A stretch of 64,000 nt of DNA from Paludisphaera borealis (GTDB lineage Bacteria; Planctomycetota; Planctomycetia; Isosphaerales; Isosphaeraceae), in contig NZ_CP019082.1 of NCBI RefSeq assembly GCF_001956985.1, positions 5,456,001 through 5,520,000 of the forward strand, in the 5' to 3' direction. The translations under genes were made by a program, and so were the position numbers. Below, piece by piece: positions 16,180 to 24,756 of this stretch (positions are counted from its first letter, which is position 1; every line of letters starts with the position of its first letter). The notes under the pieces were generated by a model that worked only from the letters and a program-made list of their open reading frames with translations, did not search any database and was not told the DNA's origin.

Positions 16180-18234
16180 TTGAAGAACCACCAGACGAAT
16201 CGTCGACGATGGACGAACCGTCGCCCGGTCATCCTGATCGGCGTGTTGGCGTCGTGGCACCTGGCCTCGGCAGTCGCATGGGCTCAGTCGCAAGACGAAC
16301 CGTCACTGAAGGTGGTCCGGCCGTTTCAGAGCGTCCCGGACGCGAACTCGGCGAAGGCCCCGCAGGCGCCGACCGACGCGGTCGAGCCCCCCCGGACGCT
16401 CAACGGGCCGTCATCGCGACCCGACGCGCCCGCCACGCCTCCTCCGCCTCGGCCGCAACCGGAAGTCCCCCGCGTGATTCCGATCGAGCCCCCGCCGGGA
16501 ACGGCCGTCGATCCCACCGAGATCAGGCCGAGAACCTTGACGTTCCCTCGCGACACGACGGGGCTGGTTCCCGGGCGGCCTCCCGGACCGGTCGCCAGAC
16601 GATCGAACGTCGCGATCGCCAACGACGTCGCCGACATCGTCGAGCTGGTCAAGGAGCCCGAGGCCGAGATCGCCCTGGTCGTCGGCGACTCCAAACTCAT
16701 GCAGACCCGGCGCACGCTCACGCGCGTTTTAATCGCCAACCCGGCCGTGGCCGACGTCGAGATGCTCAACGACCAGAACGAGGCCCGGCTCCTGAACGTC
16801 TACGGCAAGTCGTTCGGGACCACGAGCCTGACCCTCTGGGACGAGACCAATCGCCCGATGTCGTTCCTCGTGCGGGTGACGCTCGACACGCGGGAGCTCG
16901 AATCGAGGATCGCGCAGGCGTTCCCCGGGTCGCACGTCAAAATACGCCAGGTCGGCCCGCAAGTAATCCTCGACGGCCAGGTCAGCGACGCCAAGATGAT
17001 GTCCGACATCCTCCAGGTCGTCACCTCCACGGTCCGTTCGAGCGGCGGCATGCGAACGGGGGCGACCGGCGGCGGCATGAGCGGCTCGGGCATGGGCGGC
17101 GGCTCGGGCATGGGCGGCGGCTCGGGCATGGGTGGCGGCTCGGGCATGGGCGGCGGCTCGGGCATGGGCGGCGGAATGGCTATGGGAGGATCGCAATCGG
17201 GGGGGATGACAATCATCAATCGGGTGGTCGTCCCGGGGCCCCGGCAGGTCATGCTGCACGTCAAGATCGCCGAGCTGAACCGCCAGGCGCTCCGTCAATT
17301 AGGCGTCACCTGGCTGGACACGAAGGGGCGCTCGATCATGGGCTCGTCGACGGGCCAGGTCGGGGCCGTGTCGGCGACGGCGAACGCGGGGCATTCGACC
17401 GCGGCCGATCCCCGGGGCTTCCTTCAGCCGCTGGTGTCGACTTTCAGTGGCGCGGGCGCGGCGACCAGCGGGGGAGAGCTGTTCGGCGTCTTCGACGCGG
17501 GGCATTTCTCGCTGTTCATCAACGCCCTCCGTAAGAACTCGCTGGCGAAGATTCTGGCCGAGCCCAATCTGGTGGCGCTCGACGGTCAGCCGGCCCGGTT
17601 CCTGGTCGGCGGCGAGTTCCCGTTCCCGGTGCCGCAAAGCTCGTCGTTGCCCGGCGGCACGGCGGTCGTCACGATCCAGTTCAAGCGATTCGGGACGATC
17701 CTCAACTTCCTTCCCGAGATCCTGCCCAACGACGTGATTCGGCTCGACGTCGAGCCGGTCATCAGCCAGCTCAATTTCAGCCAGAGCACGACGGTCAACC
17801 AGAGCCAGGTGCCGTCGATCGTCGAGCGCAGCGCCCGCACCGTGGTCGAACTGCGCGAGGGCCAAACACTGGCGATCGCCGGTTTGCTCCAACTCACCAC
17901 TGACGCCTCCACCACCCGCGTGCCGGGACTGGGCGATCTGCCGTTTCTGGGGCCCATGTTCAGCGCCAACACGATCACGACGGTTGAGACCGAGATGATC
18001 ATTCTGGTCACGCCCGAACTGGTCGCTCCGCTGGATCGTTCCGAGGTGACCGAAACGCCGGGTGCCCGCGTGAATCAGCCGAGCGACGCCGAGTTCTACT
18101 TCCTGGGCCGGCTCGAAGGGAAGCTAGGGAGCGAGTTCCGAGCGACCAAGGCCGAGCAAGACCCGCTCAACCTGATGAAGCATTTTCAGAGTGAGCGTGA
18201 GTGGGTCATCGGCCCGCACGGTTACGCCGATTGA
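16180..18234 (+). CDS. Secretin (type II/III secretion or Tad pilus CpaC/RcpA-like)
   Basis: A 684-aa outer-membrane secretin. It has a signal peptide (VILIGVLASWHLASAVAWA), a Pro-rich region to about residue 145, then a pilus/secretin N-terminal domain (ANPAVADVEMLNDQNEARLL) and a BON-like segment (HVKIRQVGPQVILDGQV). A Gly-Met-Ser repeat follows at about 302-331. The secretin channel domain includes VMLHVKIAELNRQALRQLG and ends with VPGLGDLPFLGPMF. The start is TTG at 16180, with an AGGGA site five bases upstream; no ATG fits the signal peptide. It heads a three-gene operon. The order N-domain, BON-like, secretin is that of CpaC/RcpA. Confidence 0.9.
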   Translation: MKNHQTNRRRWTNRRPVILIGVLASWHLASAVAWAQSQDEPSLKVVRPFQSVPDANSAKAPQAPTDAVEPPRTLNGPSSRPDAPATPPPPRPQPEVPRVIPIEPPPGTAVDPTEIRPRTLTFPRDTTGLVPGRPPGPVARRSNVAIANDVADIVELVKEPEAEIALVVGDSKLMQTRRTLTRVLIANPAVADVEMLNDQNEARLLNVYGKSFGTTSLTLWDETNRPMSFLVRVTLDTRELESRIAQAFPGSHVKIRQVGPQVILDGQVSDAKMMSDILQVVTSTVRSSGGMRTGATGGGMSGSGMGGGSGMGGGSGMGGGSGMGGGSGMGGGMAMGGSQSGGMTIINRVVVPGPRQVMLHVKIAELNRQALRQLGVTWLDTKGRSIMGSSTGQVGAVSATANAGHSTAADPRGFLQPLVSTFSGAGAATSGGELFGVFDAGHFSLFINALRKNSLAKILAEPNLVALDGQPARFLVGGEFPFPVPQSSSLPGGTAVVTIQFKRFGTILNFLPEILPNDVIRLDVEPVISQLNFSQSTTVNQSQVPSIVERSARTVVELREGQTLAIAGLLQLTTDASTTRVPGLGDLPFLGPMFSANTITTVETEMIILVTPELVAPLDRSEVTETPGARVNQPSDAEFYFLGRLEGKLGSEFRATKAEQDPLNLMKHFQSEREWVIGPHGYAD
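17083..17172 (+). repeat. Five tandem 18-bp repeats in the secretin gene
   Basis: Five in-frame copies of GGCTCGGGCATGGGCGGC, one with a single base change, encode GSGMGG units. The near-identity of the copies suggests recent expansion and possible length variation between strains. Confidence 0.9.
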
Positions 18235-18291
18235 ATGAAATGGAACGCCGGCGTCGATCGACGACGAAGCGAAGTGGGGAGGAGTTGATTG

Positions 18292-18939
18292 ATGATTCGC
18301 GATCGGATCGGTGTCTTGGTTTGGTCGACGGGCGTGGTGATCGTCGGCCTGGCGACGTGTCGCGCGGTCGGGCAATCGCCGGTCGGCTCGCAGCCCCAGC
18401 CCACGGAGCCGGTCTGCCGTCGCCAGGGGGCGTTGCATCGGATGTGGCACCATGCGTCGCACGCGGTCCACGACCGGTTCATCGGCGACCCCGACACGTT
18501 CCGCGAGCCTCCCCTCGGCATGTACGTTCGCGAGCAGTTCGCCGTGCAGACGGCCAAGGCCGACCAGCATCGTTTCATGCTCTACAAGACCGACTTCCTG
18601 CCCGGCGAAAACCGGTTCTCGCCCACGGGGGCCTCGCGGTTCAACCTGATGTACGGCCGTATGCCGGGCTGGATCGGGCCGATCACCGTCGAATGGACGC
18701 CCGACGAGCCGGAGTTGGCGGAATCGCGTCGCCAGGCGGTCCTCGAAACCATGGCGCGAGCCGGTCGGCCGCTGCCGGCCGAGCGCGTGGTCGTCGGCCC
18801 GTCGTTCTACCCCGGCCAGATGGGGACCGAGGCGGTCAACAATCAGGGCAACATCATCTCCCGAAGCCAAGGGGCCGCCACGACGTATTCGGTCACACCC
18901 CAACTCGGCCTCTCGGCGTTCGGCGGAGGAAGCCAGTGA
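18292..18939 (+). CDS. Hypothetical exported protein in the secretin operon
   Basis: A 215-aa protein with a hydrophobic export signal (IGVLVWSTGVVIVGLATCRAVG). No family is recognised. It contains HHASHAVHDRFIGDPDTFRE and a conserved-looking middle YKTDFLPGENRFSPTGASRFN. The position between secretin and TPR lipoprotein suggests a periplasmic or outer-membrane accessory of the same machine. The ATG at 18292 has an excellent GGAGGAG site seven bases upstream; a TTG directly before it is also in frame. Its stop overlaps the next start by one base (TGATG). Confidence 0.85.
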   Translation: MIRDRIGVLVWSTGVVIVGLATCRAVGQSPVGSQPQPTEPVCRRQGALHRMWHHASHAVHDRFIGDPDTFREPPLGMYVREQFAVQTAKADQHRFMLYKTDFLPGENRFSPTGASRFNLMYGRMPGWIGPITVEWTPDEPELAESRRQAVLETMARAGRPLPAERVVVGPSFYPGQMGTEAVNNQGNIISRSQGAATTYSVTPQLGLSAFGGGSQ

Positions 18940-19928
18940 TGACCGCGCGAGGCCAACGTCGGTTGCAATTTCTCTGCTGCGTGCTGGGCTCGTTGACGCT
19001 GTTCGGCGGCTGCCGATCGCGCGAGCTGGTGCGAACCCCACAGCCCCAGCAACCGCCGCCGCAGGCGCCGATCGAGTCGGGGCCGGGAACCGTCTCGGTC
19101 GACCTGAGTCGGCCCGCGGGAGCCGAGCAAACGTTTAAGCCCGAGGCGACCGCGTCGCAGCGGTTCAACGTCCACCTCGATCTCGGCAAGGTCTTCGAGA
19201 ACCAGGGGAATTACGAGGCGGCGCTGCTTGAATACCAGGAAGCCCTGGCGGTCGGCGAGCGGAGCGGAATCGGTAAGGCGCGGTCGCGCGATGAAGCGTT
19301 GGCCCACCGCCGGTTGGGCAACGCCCTCGACGGCCTCGGCCGATTCTCCCAGGCCGAGGTCCATTACAAGAAGGCCCTGAAACTCGACCCGCACAACGCC
19401 AAGATCTGGAACGACGCCGGCTACAGCTACTATCTCCAGGGGCGCTGGGCCGACGCCGAGGGAACGCTCCAATCGGCGGCTCGGCTGGCGCCCGGCGACA
19501 TGCGGATCAAGACGAATCTCGGCCTCACGCTGGCGGCGGTCGGACGTTCCGAAGAGGCCCTCGCGCTGCTCAGCCAGTACAGCGGCGACGCGATCGGCCA
19601 CGCCAACCTCGGCTACCTGCTGGCGGCGACGGGCCAGACGGACCTCGCCCGCCGCGAGTACGAACAAGCCCTGTCGATGCGCCCGAATCTCGACCAGGCG
19701 AGGCGGGCGCTCGACCAGCTCGCGCGGTCGTCTCAGACCGACCGTATGCTCGCCGCCGCTCCCCCGCTGCCGACGATCGATCTCTCGGAGTTCCCCCCGC
19801 CGTCGCTGTCGGAGTTGGGGTCGCCGCAGCCGTCGCCTCCGCGAGACGTCGAGGTGCGGCGGACCGCCAGCGTTCGCGCCAAGATTCCGCCGCCGCACGC
19901 GCCGACGGCGCGGGGCGTCAATCCTTGA
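18939..19928 (+). CDS. TPR-repeat lipoprotein (TadD/PilF-like)
   Basis: A 329-aa protein with a lipoprotein signal ending in LTLFGGC. A Pro-rich spacer precedes TPR repeats across about residues 70-270, for example LGKVFENQGNYEAALLEYQEAL, LGNALDGLGRFSQAEVHYKKAL and AGYSYYLQGRWADAEGTLQSA. A Pro/Ser-rich tail follows. TPR lipoproteins of this kind (TadD, PilF) act as pilotins or assembly factors for secretins, so the context fits. The start at 18939 overlaps the previous stop and follows a GGAGGAAG site. The stop lies inside the 3' end of the convergent glycosidase gene (11-bp overlap). Confidence 0.88.
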   Translation: MTARGQRRLQFLCCVLGSLTLFGGCRSRELVRTPQPQQPPPQAPIESGPGTVSVDLSRPAGAEQTFKPEATASQRFNVHLDLGKVFENQGNYEAALLEYQEALAVGERSGIGKARSRDEALAHRRLGNALDGLGRFSQAEVHYKKALKLDPHNAKIWNDAGYSYYLQGRWADAEGTLQSAARLAPGDMRIKTNLGLTLAAVGRSEEALALLSQYSGDAIGHANLGYLLAATGQTDLARREYEQALSMRPNLDQARRALDQLARSSQTDRMLAAAPPLPTIDLSEFPPPSLSELGSPQPSPPRDVEVRRTASVRAKIPPPHAPTARGVNP

Positions 19929-22071
19929 CGCGGCGACAGATGATGGTTCGTCCCGGCCTGAATCGCAACTTCAACGGGCCGGTCTCGGCTGATGCGGCGT
20001 CGGCGATGCGCCAGCGACCGTCAGGAGGCCAGAGCAGGAACTCGGACCCGTCGGCGACCCGGGCGGTCAGTCTGACTTCATCAGGGAACGCGGCGACGTC
20101 GAGAACGTGGCCCTGGGCGTGAATGCGGGTGACGGTCAGCGACGGCCAGTCGGACGGCAGGCGGGGGTTGAGCCGGAGGCCGCCGGGGCGGGGCTCGACC
20201 CCGAGGAATCCGTAGAGCATGACCTGCGGGACGAGCACGCTCTCCATGAATTCGTTGTCGAAGCCGAGGCCGCCGGGAGGGCCGCCGCCTTGCAGCGTGC
20301 CACGGCCGGGCTTGGCGTAGTAGGCGCGATAGCCCCCTTCGGCCTGGACCTCGCCGAACCAGGCGATCACCTCGCGAAGCCGCCGCCAGGCGTCGTCGGG
20401 GCCGAGGGTGCGGAGCCGGGCCATAAGGTCGAAGTAGGTGAAGCCAAGCACGCCGCCGCCGTCCTGAACCTGGCTCCCCCAGGGGATCGACTCGGGGGCG
20501 GACCAGGCCCAGACGTAGGTCTCGACGTTGCGCCGGGTGGTCGATCGCGGGCCGAACCGCCAGTGGTAGATGTCCGCGCCTTGCGAGGTGTCGCCGGCCA
20601 CGACGCGGCGGCCGTCGAGCCAGTCGTAGATCCGTTTCGCCTGGGCGTCGGTGGCCAGGCCGTAAGCGACGGCCTCGGTGTTGACGAACACGAACCCGTA
20701 GTCGTAAGCGCGGCCGTCGCGATCGCGCCAGCCGACGAACCGGCCCGTCTCGTCGTTCCAGAACGTCTCGCAGGCGCGGGCGCGGACCTGCTCGGCGAGC
20801 TTCACGAGCGCGTCGGCCTCGAACGGCCGGTCGTCGGCTGGGATCGTCCATTCGGGATGCGCGGCGGCCTCGCGCTCGATCGCCGCGAACGCGCGAAGGG
20901 CGTCGTACAGGTAGATGGTCGCCAGCGCGTCGTCGCCGCCGAAGGGGAGGAGGTCCCAGTAATTGTTTCCCACGCCCCGGCCCACCCGCAGCGTTTTCTT
21001 GCCGTCGGTCCCGAACGCCAGGCCGCTCGTCCCTTCGTGCCCGACCCACGGGACGCGGACCAGGTGGTGCTTCTCGACGCCGAACTCGCGGAGCGCGAAC
21101 CGAAGCGCTTCGCGCAACTTGCCGATGTTCGATCTCAGGAACGGCAGGTCGGTCGTCCACGAGAAATACTCGGCCGCGCCCCGGATGAAGTTGACGTTCG
21201 TGATCGGATGCCGGGAGTCGATCGCCGAGATCAGCGACTTGAGGGTCAACGTCGCCCCCTTGGCCTGGTCGAACCTGAACTTGAGCCGGGTCAGCGTCCC
21301 GTCGTATCCGGCCTGCTTGTAAAGCGGGATGTTAGCGAACCGCAGCCCGGCCGAATCCGAGAGCCGGTCGAACGCCGCATGACGCTCCGTCCGCCATTCC
21401 TTCTCTCCATTCAAAAGCCACGAAACTGAGGGCTTCGCGTCCTCGCCCAGCCCGCGCGCGGCCCATTCCAGGCGGATGAACGGGGCGGAGAGCGTGGCGC
21501 ACGTGAACGGCGGGGTGGTCACGGTCACGACGTCGGCGTTGACCCGCAGGTCGAGGCCTCGATCGGGCGAGAAGCCCGCGACCTCGGCCCCTTCGATCTC
21601 CCAGCCGTCGGTGTTGGTCAGCGGCTTCAACTGGTAGAGGCCGACTCCGTAAGCCTCGTCGGCCGTCGAGAAATACCAGCCGACGCCGCCGGCCTGCTGG
21701 AACGTCGGGAACGGCCAGCCTTCGCTGTGGGCCAGGCCGCGGTGCTGCTGCATCGAGATGTAGCCTTCGGCGTCGATCGGCCGAGCCAGGAAGACGCCGC
21801 GGTACTTCGAGCGCGCCGGCTCGGCCGCGGGCTTCTCCCCGGTCGCCGCCCAGAGGGTCGCGTGCGGCAGCCAGGCGTCCCAGAGCGTGGTGCCCGTGAA
21901 GGCGCCGTCGTGGTGGAGCCGGAACAGCTCCTGGAGTCGCGCCATCGGGGCTTCCTGACCCGGCACGATGAACTGTGGGAAGTCGTCGCGCGGCTGCGGC
22001 GGCTCACCGGCCGTCGCCGAGGCCGCGAGGGCGAAGAGGCTCAAAGCAACGATGCGGCTCGGGAATTTCAT
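19918..22071 (-). CDS. Secreted six-hairpin glycosidase-like protein
   Basis: A 717-aa exported protein with a signal peptide (ALSLFALAASATA). The N-terminal ~300 residues are beta-rich. The C-terminal half looks like an alpha/alpha-toroid of the six-hairpin glycosidase superfamily (GH63/GH65/GH78-like), with VGRGVGNNYWDLLPFGGDDA, RACETFWNDETGRFVGW and YVWAWSAPESIPWGSQVQDG. The end is an all-beta domain (LRLNPRLPSDWPSLTV), as in GH65 and GH78 relatives. The exact family and substrate are not assignable. The gene is convergent with the TPR lipoprotein gene and divergent from the sialidase-like gene, suggesting a carbohydrate-use pair. Confidence 0.85.
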   Translation of the reverse strand: MKFPSRIVALSLFALAASATAGEPPQPRDDFPQFIVPGQEAPMARLQELFRLHHDGAFTGTTLWDAWLPHATLWAATGEKPAAEPARSKYRGVFLARPIDAEGYISMQQHRGLAHSEGWPFPTFQQAGGVGWYFSTADEAYGVGLYQLKPLTNTDGWEIEGAEVAGFSPDRGLDLRVNADVVTVTTPPFTCATLSAPFIRLEWAARGLGEDAKPSVSWLLNGEKEWRTERHAAFDRLSDSAGLRFANIPLYKQAGYDGTLTRLKFRFDQAKGATLTLKSLISAIDSRHPITNVNFIRGAAEYFSWTTDLPFLRSNIGKLREALRFALREFGVEKHHLVRVPWVGHEGTSGLAFGTDGKKTLRVGRGVGNNYWDLLPFGGDDALATIYLYDALRAFAAIEREAAAHPEWTIPADDRPFEADALVKLAEQVRARACETFWNDETGRFVGWRDRDGRAYDYGFVFVNTEAVAYGLATDAQAKRIYDWLDGRRVVAGDTSQGADIYHWRFGPRSTTRRNVETYVWAWSAPESIPWGSQVQDGGGVLGFTYFDLMARLRTLGPDDAWRRLREVIAWFGEVQAEGGYRAYYAKPGRGTLQGGGPPGGLGFDNEFMESVLVPQVMLYGFLGVEPRPGGLRLNPRLPSDWPSLTVTRIHAQGHVLDVAAFPDEVRLTARVADGSEFLLWPPDGRWRIADAASAETGPLKLRFRPGRTIICRRVKD

Positions 22072-22303
22072 TGGGGCTTCCGGCGGTTGGTCGGCATGAT
22101 TGCGAATCGGCGCGTTCAGGCGTGATCGTAGGCGGATCGCTCAAGACGAGTATGGCACGAGATCGAAGACCGACGCCAGTCGCGACGCTACGACAGGCCC
22201 GCCGGGCCGCTGCGATCTTGCTTCGCGCGCAGGGGGATGCCACGATTGGGCGTCCTCTCGCAATCGACCGGACCGAAAACCACGGAAACAGGATCAATCG
22301 CCC

Positions 22304-23404
22304 ATGGATCGCAACGTCGCGAGAAACCTCGCCGTCCTGTTCGCGCTGGCTGTTCTCGTCGGCTTCGCTCCTCACGCCGAGGCGGGCGACTTTCGCATCG
22401 AGCGGATTTTCGGGCCGGAAGTCCCGACCGGTCGCTATAAGCATCCGGCCAGCATGACCGAGCTGAGCAACGGCGATTTCTACCTGGTCTATTACGGCGG
22501 CGAGGGCGAATACGCGCTCGACACCGGCGTGTTCGGCTCGCGGCTCAAGAAGGGGACGAAGACGTGGACTCCGCCGAAGCGGATCGCCCACGACCCGTTC
22601 AACTCGCTGGGCAACGGGGTCGTCTGGGAAGCGCCCGACGGCGTGGTCTGGCTGTTCTACGTCGTCCGCTACGGCGACACGTGGTCGAACTCCCGGGTGG
22701 CGGCCAAGATCTCGAACGATCAGGCCGAGACCTGGTCGGACGCCTCGCTCCTGGTGATGGAGGAAGGGACGCTGGTCCGCAACCGGCCGCTCGTACTCAG
22801 CACCGGCGAATACCTGCTGCCGCTTTACCACGAAACCGGCGGCGACCAGGAATTCACCGGCCCGGACACGTACTCGTTCTTCCTGCGGTACGACCCGAAG
22901 ACCAAGAAATGGACCCGGTCGGGCCCGCTCCACTCGCCGAAAGGCAACGAGCAGCCGGCGCCGGCCGAGCTGTCGCCCGGGAACCTGGTGTCCTACTGCC
23001 GTCGCAGCGGCGACTACAAGCCGGAGACCATCGGCTATATCGTCCGTTCCGAGTCGCACGACGGCGGCTTGACCTGGGCGGAGGGAGCGAACTCATCGTT
23101 CCCGAACCCCAACGCGGCCGTCGATCTGTTGAAGACGCGGAGCGGCAAGCTGCTCTTGTTCTTCAACGACAGCATGAACAGCCGGACCCCCTTGACCGTG
23201 GCCCTCTCGCCCGACCTCGACCGTACCTGGCCGATCCGTCGGAACATCGTCGAGGGCGAGGGCGATTTCGGCTACCCGTTCGCCTTCCAGGCGAGCGACG
23301 GCCTGATCCACGTCGTCTACACGTCCGAACGGCGGTCCGTCGTCAACCAGGCGATCTTCGATGAAGATTGGATCGAGAACGGCCCGAAGACCGTCAAACC
23401 CTGA
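22304..23404 (+). CDS. Exported sialidase-like (BNR repeat) glycoside hydrolase
   Basis: A 366-aa protein with a signal peptide (VLFALAVLVGFAPHAEA). It has a six-bladed propeller-like layout typical of BNR_2 sialidase-family proteins. Asp-box-like or blade segments recur, such as ISNDQAETWSDASLLV, SESHDGGLTWAEG and VALSPDLDRTWPIRR, together with RNRPLVLSTGEYLLPLYHE. Planctomycete members are usually annotated exo-alpha-sialidase, but their true substrate may differ. The ATG at 22304 follows an AGGA site. Confidence 0.9.
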   Translation: MDRNVARNLAVLFALAVLVGFAPHAEAGDFRIERIFGPEVPTGRYKHPASMTELSNGDFYLVYYGGEGEYALDTGVFGSRLKKGTKTWTPPKRIAHDPFNSLGNGVVWEAPDGVVWLFYVVRYGDTWSNSRVAAKISNDQAETWSDASLLVMEEGTLVRNRPLVLSTGEYLLPLYHETGGDQEFTGPDTYSFFLRYDPKTKKWTRSGPLHSPKGNEQPAPAELSPGNLVSYCRRSGDYKPETIGYIVRSESHDGGLTWAEGANSSFPNPNAAVDLLKTRSGKLLLFFNDSMNSRTPLTVALSPDLDRTWPIRRNIVEGEGDFGYPFAFQASDGLIHVVYTSERRSVVNQAIFDEDWIENGPKTVKP

Positions 23405-23539
23405 CCCGTCGACGCGGGCCGCACTCGGAAACGATCGTCGGGATTGACGAGCCCCCCTCCGATGAGTCAAAGTCCGATGGGGGATTCGATCGCGGATTGG
23501 AAAAGCTCAAGGACCGAGCCAGTGTCGGGGGAAACTTCC

Positions 23540-23905
23540 ATGAGCGTTCCAGAAGTCAAGCATCTCCGCGTGACGAACATCGACGGCGTTGCGATGGTCG
23601 ACTTCGTCGGTTCCGAGTTGATGTACGCGAGTGACCTGGTGCAGGACGTCGGAGCGGAGTTGACGTCGCTGGTCAAGGATCAGAACCACACGAAGCTTCT
23701 GCTCAATTTCCGCAATGTCCAGTACCTTTCCAGCATGATGCTCGCACAGCTTGCGCACCTTGACCGCGAGGTCAAGAAAGCGAAAGGCCAGCTTAGAATC
23801 TGCGGCCTCGGGCCCGTCCTGAGAGACACCTTCCGCATCAGCCACTTCGAGTCCCTCTTCGCGATCTACGATGACGAGGCGGCGGCCCTGAAGGGATTTC
23901 ACTGA
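23540..23905 (+). CDS. STAS-domain protein (anti-sigma factor antagonist-like)
   Basis: A 121-aa single STAS domain like SpoIIAA/RsbV, which relieves sigma factor inhibition through a partner-switching kinase. The domain core is KLLLNFRNVQYLSSMMLAQL, with SS at the position of the usual phosphorylated Ser, followed by KAKGQLRICGL. The ATG at 23540 follows a GGGGGAA site. An earlier ATG (23462) would add an uninformative Ser-rich segment. No anti-sigma kinase is encoded nearby, so its partner is elsewhere. Confidence 0.87.
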   Translation: MSVPEVKHLRVTNIDGVAMVDFVGSELMYASDLVQDVGAELTSLVKDQNHTKLLLNFRNVQYLSSMMLAQLAHLDREVKKAKGQLRICGLGPVLRDTFRISHFESLFAIYDDEAAALKGFH

Positions 23906-23995
23906 CTTTGACGACGCGGTTTCGCCCGTAGAGCCCATTCATCCCGACGCCGGCCTTGACAAGGAGCCCCGGCGACGCTGAAATGAGTGGGTAAT

Positions 23996-24069
23996 GTGCT
24001 CGTAGCTCAACTGGATAGAGCGTCGGCCTCCGAAGCCGAAGGTTGCAGGTTCAAATCCCGCCGGGCACA
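23996..24069 (+). tRNA. tRNA-Arg (anticodon CCG)
   Basis: A 74-base cloverleaf. The acceptor stem is GTGCTCG/CGGGCAC (one G-U pair), the D arm contains TAGCTCAACTGGATAGAGC, the anticodon stem is TCGGC/GCCGA with loop CTCCGAA (anticodon CCG, reading CGG), and the T loop is TTCAAAT. CCA is not encoded. The T stem GCAGG/CCCGC has one A-C mismatch. Confidence 0.95.
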
Positions 24070-24375
24070 CTTTTCACAACCCCCTCCAAAGGCTCAATCC
24101 CGAGCCCGTTCATCACTCCTTGAAACAAGCGACTCATCCGGTGTTCACCGGGTGGGACGTCCCTTGCCGGCCGGCGCGAAACCTCGCGATTCCCGCCGTG
24201 TGAACGTGGTCGGCCCCGTCGGTTCAGCACGGAAATCGCCGCGTGGGGTGCCTGTAAGTCCGTCGTCACATGGCGATTCGTAGTTCTCGAATCGAGCCGA
24301 CCTGCAGTCGGAACTTGACGGCGTTCAAGTGTACGCCATAATGGCTTTCATTGGAACGCCGTAAGGAGGCCGAAG
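24070..24375 (+). other. Intergenic region between tRNA-Arg and the blaI-like gene, 306 bp
   Basis: It holds a 6-bp palindrome (CCGGTG-tt-CACCGG, 24138-24151) of unknown meaning and, at its right end, the promoter and inverted repeat listed separately. A small leftward frame overlaps the tRNA and is rejected. No integrase or attachment-site duplication is seen beside the tRNA. Confidence 0.6.
24315..24342 (+). promoter_or_regulatory. Sigma-70-type promoter with overlapping inverted repeat (putative BlaI-like operator)
   Basis: TTGACG (24315-24320), a 16-bp spacer and CATAAT (24337-24342). The inverted repeat GGCGT-N8-ACGCC at 24320-24337 lies across the spacer, where a repressor would block polymerase. 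An AAGGAGG ribosome site then precedes the ATG at 24376. Autoregulation by the BlaI-like product is expected from the family, but the repeat differs from the TACA-N2-TGTA operator known in Firmicutes. Confidence 0.6.
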
Positions 24376-24756
24376 ATGTCCAAACGTCCCATTCCGGCGA
24401 AGTCGGAACTTGAGGTGGCGCGGATCGTATGGGATTTGGGGGTCGCGACGGTGCGCCAGGTTCTCGACGCTCTGCCGGTGGAGCGTGGTCTCGACTTCAA
24501 GACCGTGCAGACCTACCTGCGACGGCTCGAAGCCAAGGGCTATCTGGAAACCCGGCGCGAGGGGCGGAGCAACGTCTACCGGCCGATCATCCGTCCGGAT
24601 CAAGTCGTCGGCGAGGTGACGGACGACTTTTTGAATCGGTTGTTCGATGGCCAGGTGCTCCCGCTGTTTCAACATCTAGTCAATGACCGCGGATTGTCGG
24701 ACGTCGAGATCCGCCAGCTACGAGAACTGTTGGACCGTTTGGAGGACGAGTCGTGA
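24376..24756 (+). CDS. BlaI/MecI/CopY-family transcriptional repressor
   Basis: A 126-aa winged-helix repressor. It has the family start KSELEVARIVWDLG, the recognition helix region ERGLDFKTVQTYLRRLEAKG and the wing GRSNVYRPIIRPDQV, followed by the C-terminal dimerisation helices. The gene is preceded by an ideal AAGGAGG site and overlaps the next gene by four bases (GTGA). By family knowledge it represses its own operon and is inactivated by the neighbouring membrane protease or by a downstream signal. Targets beyond the operon are unknown. Confidence 0.95.
   Translation: MSKRPIPAKSELEVARIVWDLGVATVRQVLDALPVERGLDFKTVQTYLRRLEAKGYLETRREGRSNVYRPIIRPDQVVGEVTDDFLNRLFDGQVLPLFQHLVNDRGLSDVEIRQLRELLDRLEDES

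Noticed and set aside
17083-17172. Short direct repeats considered as a CRISPR array
   Set aside because: The repeats are contiguous 18-bp coding units without spacers and lie within the secretin frame. The 39-bp repeats at 13213-13329 are rejected for the same reason.
24051-24269. A small minus frame overlapping the tRNA-Arg end, considered as an integrase remnant
   Set aside because: No integrase motif can be seen, it starts in the tRNA, and there is no repeated attachment sequence.
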